From contig NZ_PGVE01000102.1 in NCBI RefSeq assembly GCF_002860255.1, forward strand, positions 1 through 64,000: 64,000 bases of DNA. The letters are read 5' to 3'. This document shows positions 61,201 through 64,000 of the stretch, one piece after another. Made by a program: the position numbers and the translations under genes. The notes beneath the pieces were generated by a model. It had not been told where the DNA came from, made no database searches, and was given only the letters and a program-made list of their open reading frames with translations. Source of the stretch: Neobacillus cucumis. GTDB lineage: Bacteria > Bacillota > Bacilli > Bacillales > Cytobacillaceae. The stretch's first letter is position 1; each line of letters begins with the position of its first letter.

Positions 61201-61827
61201 TCATTGAATGGATGATAATTCTTCAACCTTTGTAGGCACATAGCCTTGTCCATCAACCCATTTTATATAAACCTTATATTTCTTTGACTTATCTTTAGAA
61301 GCCACTGTCCCAACGGCTGCGTTGGTAGTAGACTTATCACTGCCAAGCCAATATACTGTCATATTGCTTTGGTCAAGACCTGTTGCATTGGAAATGGCAT
61401 TTATCATCGCCTGCCAATCTTCTCCCTCAAATGTCATTTTATGATCACCAGTTTGTGACGTAGAAGAACTTCCTTCATCAGTAACAACGGCCTGTGTATC
61501 ATCTGGCTGTTCCGGAGCGGTTGTTTCTTCACTTTCTTGATCATCTGCCGTTGCATCGGCTGAAGATTGATCATCAGTAGAAACAGCTTCTTCTTCTTTT
61601 TTCTTTGTATCTGTAGACTTTTTAGTCTCTGTTGTTTGTTTTTGTTCAGTTTTAGTACTTTCCTTCTTTGGTGAAGAAGAGGCATTGTCATTTCCTGAAG
61701 CAAAAATATTATAGGCAACAAAGATTATTAATAGCAGGACAACGACAATCAAAGTATTCAAGACGATATTTGTTTTTTTTCGTTTCGCTCGATAACCCGA
61801 ACGCGATGAATTGAAATCATTACTCAA
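61201..61827 (-). CDS. yrrS: YrrS family protein (DUF1510)
   Basis: A 208-residue membrane-anchored protein: basic N-terminus, one membrane helix (about 20-40), a long low-complexity part rich in Lys, Glu, Ser and Thr (45-125), and a C-terminal DUF1510 domain (MTFEGEDWQAMINAISNATG onward). YrrS lies beside pbpI in Bacillus and may regulate the penicillin-binding protein. TTG start with GGAGGG six bases upstream. Confidence 0.88.
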   Translation of the reverse strand: MSNDFNSSRSGYRAKRKKTNIVLNTLIVVVLLLIIFVAYNIFASGNDNASSSPKKESTKTEQKQTTETKKSTDTKKKEEEAVSTDDQSSADATADDQESEETTAPEQPDDTQAVVTDEGSSSTSQTGDHKMTFEGEDWQAMINAISNATGLDQSNMTVYWLGSDKSTTNAAVGTVASKDKSKKYKVYIKWVDGQGYVPTKVEELSSIQ

Positions 61828-61907
61828 GATAATCCCTCCAAAAAATAAGGCTCTCAATATTCTAACATGATTTCACGAGAACTTGAAGGGAAAACCTATC
61901 CAATTCT

Positions 61908-63662
61908 TTATTCATGATCATTCTCATAGAGCATTTGAACCATGTCCGCAAACAACAAATTTACCCCGCCCTCATAATCTGCCACATCTAAATTAACAGC
62001 CACAAGTGCATATTTTGGAGTTTTGTAAGGAAAATATCCCGCAAACCATTTATTATGAAGCTGCTTTCCATTCACATATTTTCCTGTTTCGGCTGTCCCT
62101 GATTTCCCCGCTACTTCATAAGGTAAATCTTTAAACCATCTTCCCGTACCATTTGGATTCGTTACAACTTCACGAAGCAGTTTTTGAAGCCTCATACTAG
62201 TATAAGGGGAGATCGTTTCTCCCTTCAGCTCCTTAACAGGAAAATCCACCATTGTCGTCCCATTTTTATACTCTATTTTGGATACTGCTCGGACCATCTT
62301 TTTCTTTCCTCCCCTTGCTATCGTTGCCATCATATTTGCAACAGCTAGAGGGGTGGCACGGACTTCATTCTGCCCAATCCCAGACATGGCTGCCATATTA
62401 GCATCCTTTCTAGCCTCATCGGAAACAAATACTCGGCCATTATCTTCGTCAGGAAGCTGTTTGAAATCACTTGTATGATACACATCTCCCTGCCAGCCGA
62501 CCAAGCTTGTTAATGATAATTTTTCAGCATAGTCTTCTAAAGAAAAGGGGTCCTTTTTTTGTAATTCCTTTGCGAGTTCACCAAATGTCCGATTACAGCT
62601 TCTTGCAAAGCTATTGGAGAAATCCAGCATACCATAATTATATTTAACCTCTGGCTTTCCGTTAATTTTTTTACTGCAATCAAATTGACGCATGGGAGTA
62701 TCAAGGTTATGGTCAATGGCCGCTGCTGCGACAACCGTTTTAAACACCGAGCCCATAATCTGTTGTTTTAACATCTTATTGGTTATCCCTGCCGTGCCAT
62801 AGGGATCTTTTTTATTAACAGCAGGACGAGAGACCATGGCAAGGATGCTATTATCTTCAATATTTATGAGAACAAGGCCCCCCTTTTTTATTTGGTGCTT
62901 GTCCACTAATTCTTCTGCTTTTTGCTGGATATTCTTATCTAAGGTAGTGCGCACATTCACAGGATAGAAGGGGTTAGCTGGGTCAACATACTTTACGTTG
63001 ATGCCAAATAAAGGGCCGCCAGAGCCATCAACATGGTATACAAGCTTTGATTTCCCCTCAGGAAGCAGAAATTCATCAAAGCTTTCCTCAAGCCCCGATA
63101 CGCCTAGCAAGGTTTTCTCCGATAACTCTTTATCAGGATAACGTTTTTTCACTTCCTCTGGGTTTTCACCAGTTAACCCAATCAATTGTTCAGCAGGTAT
63201 TTGGGAGCGTTCAAACTTTTTTTCAATCGCAAAAACACCAGGGATATTTAATTGATTAATTTGTTCCATTTGAGCAGTGGTTAACTCCACTGGTTGGGGA
63301 TCCCCATAGGCAAACGGCTTCTTCGCACCCTCAACAGCCATTTTTAGTATATTTTCCGGAACTCCAGTAATTTCAGAAACCTTTTTAGCATCCCAGTCGA
63401 TTTTTTTTAAAAAAGGAAAAAGGACAAGGACGGATACCTTTTTATGAGTAAGCATGACACCATTCCGGTCAAGAAAATTCCCTCTGCCATTATCAATCAC
63501 TAACTCTTGAGTTCTCTGCTTAACACTTTCCTCAAGTAAATTAATATTATGTTTAGAAAATGTTTCTGTTTCCATTAATTGAATTTGTATGAGTCTGACT
63601 AAAAGAAGTGTAAGACCTGTGATACAAATAAGAAGCCATCCAAGAGCCCGTCTTTTCCACAT
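61908..63662 (-). CDS. pbpI: Penicillin-binding protein PbpI (PBP4b)
   Basis: A class B penicillin-binding transpeptidase. The 584 residues comprise a cytoplasmic tip and membrane anchor (about 5-25), an N-terminal dimerisation/MecR1-like part and the transpeptidase domain with SVFK (catalytic Ser in MGSVFKTVV), SCN (SFARSCNRTFG) and KSGTAETG. B. subtilis pbpI is a forespore-expressed gene. The only ribosome binding site (GAGGTG) lies in the 3' arm of the hairpin at 63670-63694, six T residues before the ATG; the in-frame start upstream would lie in that hairpin. Confidence 0.94.
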   Translation of the reverse strand: MWKRRALGWLLICITGLTLLLVRLIQIQLMETETFSKHNINLLEESVKQRTQELVIDNGRGNFLDRNGVMLTHKKVSVLVLFPFLKKIDWDAKKVSEITGVPENILKMAVEGAKKPFAYGDPQPVELTTAQMEQINQLNIPGVFAIEKKFERSQIPAEQLIGLTGENPEEVKKRYPDKELSEKTLLGVSGLEESFDEFLLPEGKSKLVYHVDGSGGPLFGINVKYVDPANPFYPVNVRTTLDKNIQQKAEELVDKHQIKKGGLVLINIEDNSILAMVSRPAVNKKDPYGTAGITNKMLKQQIMGSVFKTVVAAAAIDHNLDTPMRQFDCSKKINGKPEVKYNYGMLDFSNSFARSCNRTFGELAKELQKKDPFSLEDYAEKLSLTSLVGWQGDVYHTSDFKQLPDEDNGRVFVSDEARKDANMAAMSGIGQNEVRATPLAVANMMATIARGGKKKMVRAVSKIEYKNGTTMVDFPVKELKGETISPYTSMRLQKLLREVVTNPNGTGRWFKDLPYEVAGKSGTAETGKYVNGKQLHNKWFAGYFPYKTPKYALVAVNLDVADYEGGVNLLFADMVQMLYENDHE

Positions 63663-63694
63663 AAAAAACACCTCGTCAAAAGTCTTGACGAGGT
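63663..63694 (-). terminator. Terminator of greA abutting pbpI
   Basis: ACCTCGTCAA (63670-63679) and TTGACGAGGT (63685-63694) form a 10-bp stem with a five-base loop. On the minus strand six T residues follow and run into the pbpI ATG. Confidence 0.82.
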
Positions 63695-63721
63695 TAACGT
63701 TTTTCAAACTATGGTCATTGA

Positions 63722-64000
63722 TTATTTAATGGAAATAATTCGTACGTTCATTTCTCCGCCTGGAGTTTGAACCGTTACTTGGTCTCCAACTTTTTTCCCT
63801 AATAGGCTTTTAGCAATTGGTGAATCGTTTGAGATTTTTCCTTCAAATGGATCAGCCTCTGCGCTTCCTACAATAGAATATGTTTCTTCTTCGCCATCTG
63901 GAAGCTCAATAAAGGTAACAGAACTTCCTAAAGAAACAGAGTCTCCTGCCATTTCACTTTCAGCAATAATCTTGGCATTACGGATCATATTTTCAAGGGT
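63722..64000 (-). CDS. greA: Transcription elongation factor GreA, C-terminal part
   Basis: GreA rescues backtracked RNA polymerase by stimulating transcript cleavage. The window holds the last 92 codons: the end of the coiled coil ([14 protein letters not shown]) and the FKBP-like C-terminal domain ([29 protein letters not shown]). The N-terminal coiled-coil tip lies beyond the window edge. In B. subtilis greA likewise precedes this region. Confidence 0.95.
   Translation of the reverse strand, partial: TLENMIRNAKIIAESEMAGDSVSLGSSVTFIELPDGEEETYSIVGSAEADPFEGKISNDSPIAKSLLGKKVGDQVTVQTPGGEMNVRIISIK

Overview
The window is a stretch of a Bacillaceae (Bacillus sensu lato) chromosome. The evidence is the low G+C content, strong AGGAGG-type ribosome binding sites, frequent TTG and GTG starts, sporulation genes (sigK, sda, spoIIP, gpr, yqfC, yqfD), late competence genes (comEA/EB/EC/ER) and a gene order that follows, with few breaks, the Bacillus subtilis block running from greA to yqfO. 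Almost all genes lie on the minus strand, so the window reads as a series of minus-strand operons from right to left. No tRNA, rRNA, IS element, prophage or CRISPR array was seen.

Layout, low to high coordinate. 0-11 kb: yqfO, trmK, cccA, a catabolite-controlled acyl-CoA dehydrogenase, then the macromolecular synthesis genes sigA and dnaG, a broken yqxD, yqfL, ccpN and a T-box controlled single-chain glycyl-tRNA synthetase. 11-23 kb: recO, yqzL, era, cdd, dgkA, ybeY, pgpH, phoH, the sporulation genes yqfD and yqfC, an unknown gene, floA, a short nfeD, yqeY and rpsU, with yqeW on the plus strand. 23-32 kb: the heat-shock operon hrcA-grpE-dnaK-dnaJ-prmA-rsmE-mtaB under a CIRCE operator. 32-44 kb: hemW, lepA, yqxA, spoIIP, gpr, rpsT (+), holA, yqzM (+), comEC, comEB, comEA and divergent comER. 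44-50 kb: yqeM, rsfS, yqeK, nadD, yhbY, aroE, yqeH and yqeG, then sda (+) behind three DnaA boxes. 50-57 kb: the divergent pair psd/pssA, an uninterrupted sigK, a lipoprotein with an orphan response regulator, and pepF. 56.3-57.5 kb: a cluster of very small minus-strand genes. 57.5-64 kb: yrhC, mccB, mccA and mtnN (methionine-to-cysteine conversion), yrzA, yrrS, pbpI and the 3' part of greA.

How the parts work together: the window joins replication and transcription initiation (dnaG, sigA), ribosome assembly and decoding (era, ybeY, yqeH, rsfS, yhbY, lepA, rpsU, rpsT, rsmE, prmA, trmK, mtaB), protein folding (dnaK system), DNA uptake (comE) and several steps of sporulation control. Sda links replication status to sporulation, SigK directs late mother-cell transcription, SpoIIP acts in engulfment, and Gpr acts at germination.

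The least expected parts are the small-gene cluster at 56.3-57.5 kb, a decayed yqxD upstream of dnaG, and two genes (yqfC and pbpI) whose only ribosome binding site lies inside the 3' arm of the terminator hairpin directly upstream. The cluster holds two tandem YrzI-type genes, a possible truncated third, and a 37-codon gene with a near-consensus promoter, an operator-like palindrome over its -35 and a tandem terminator pair enclosed by a 12-bp inverted repeat. All family names come from recognising the protein sequence and gene order; no database search was run.
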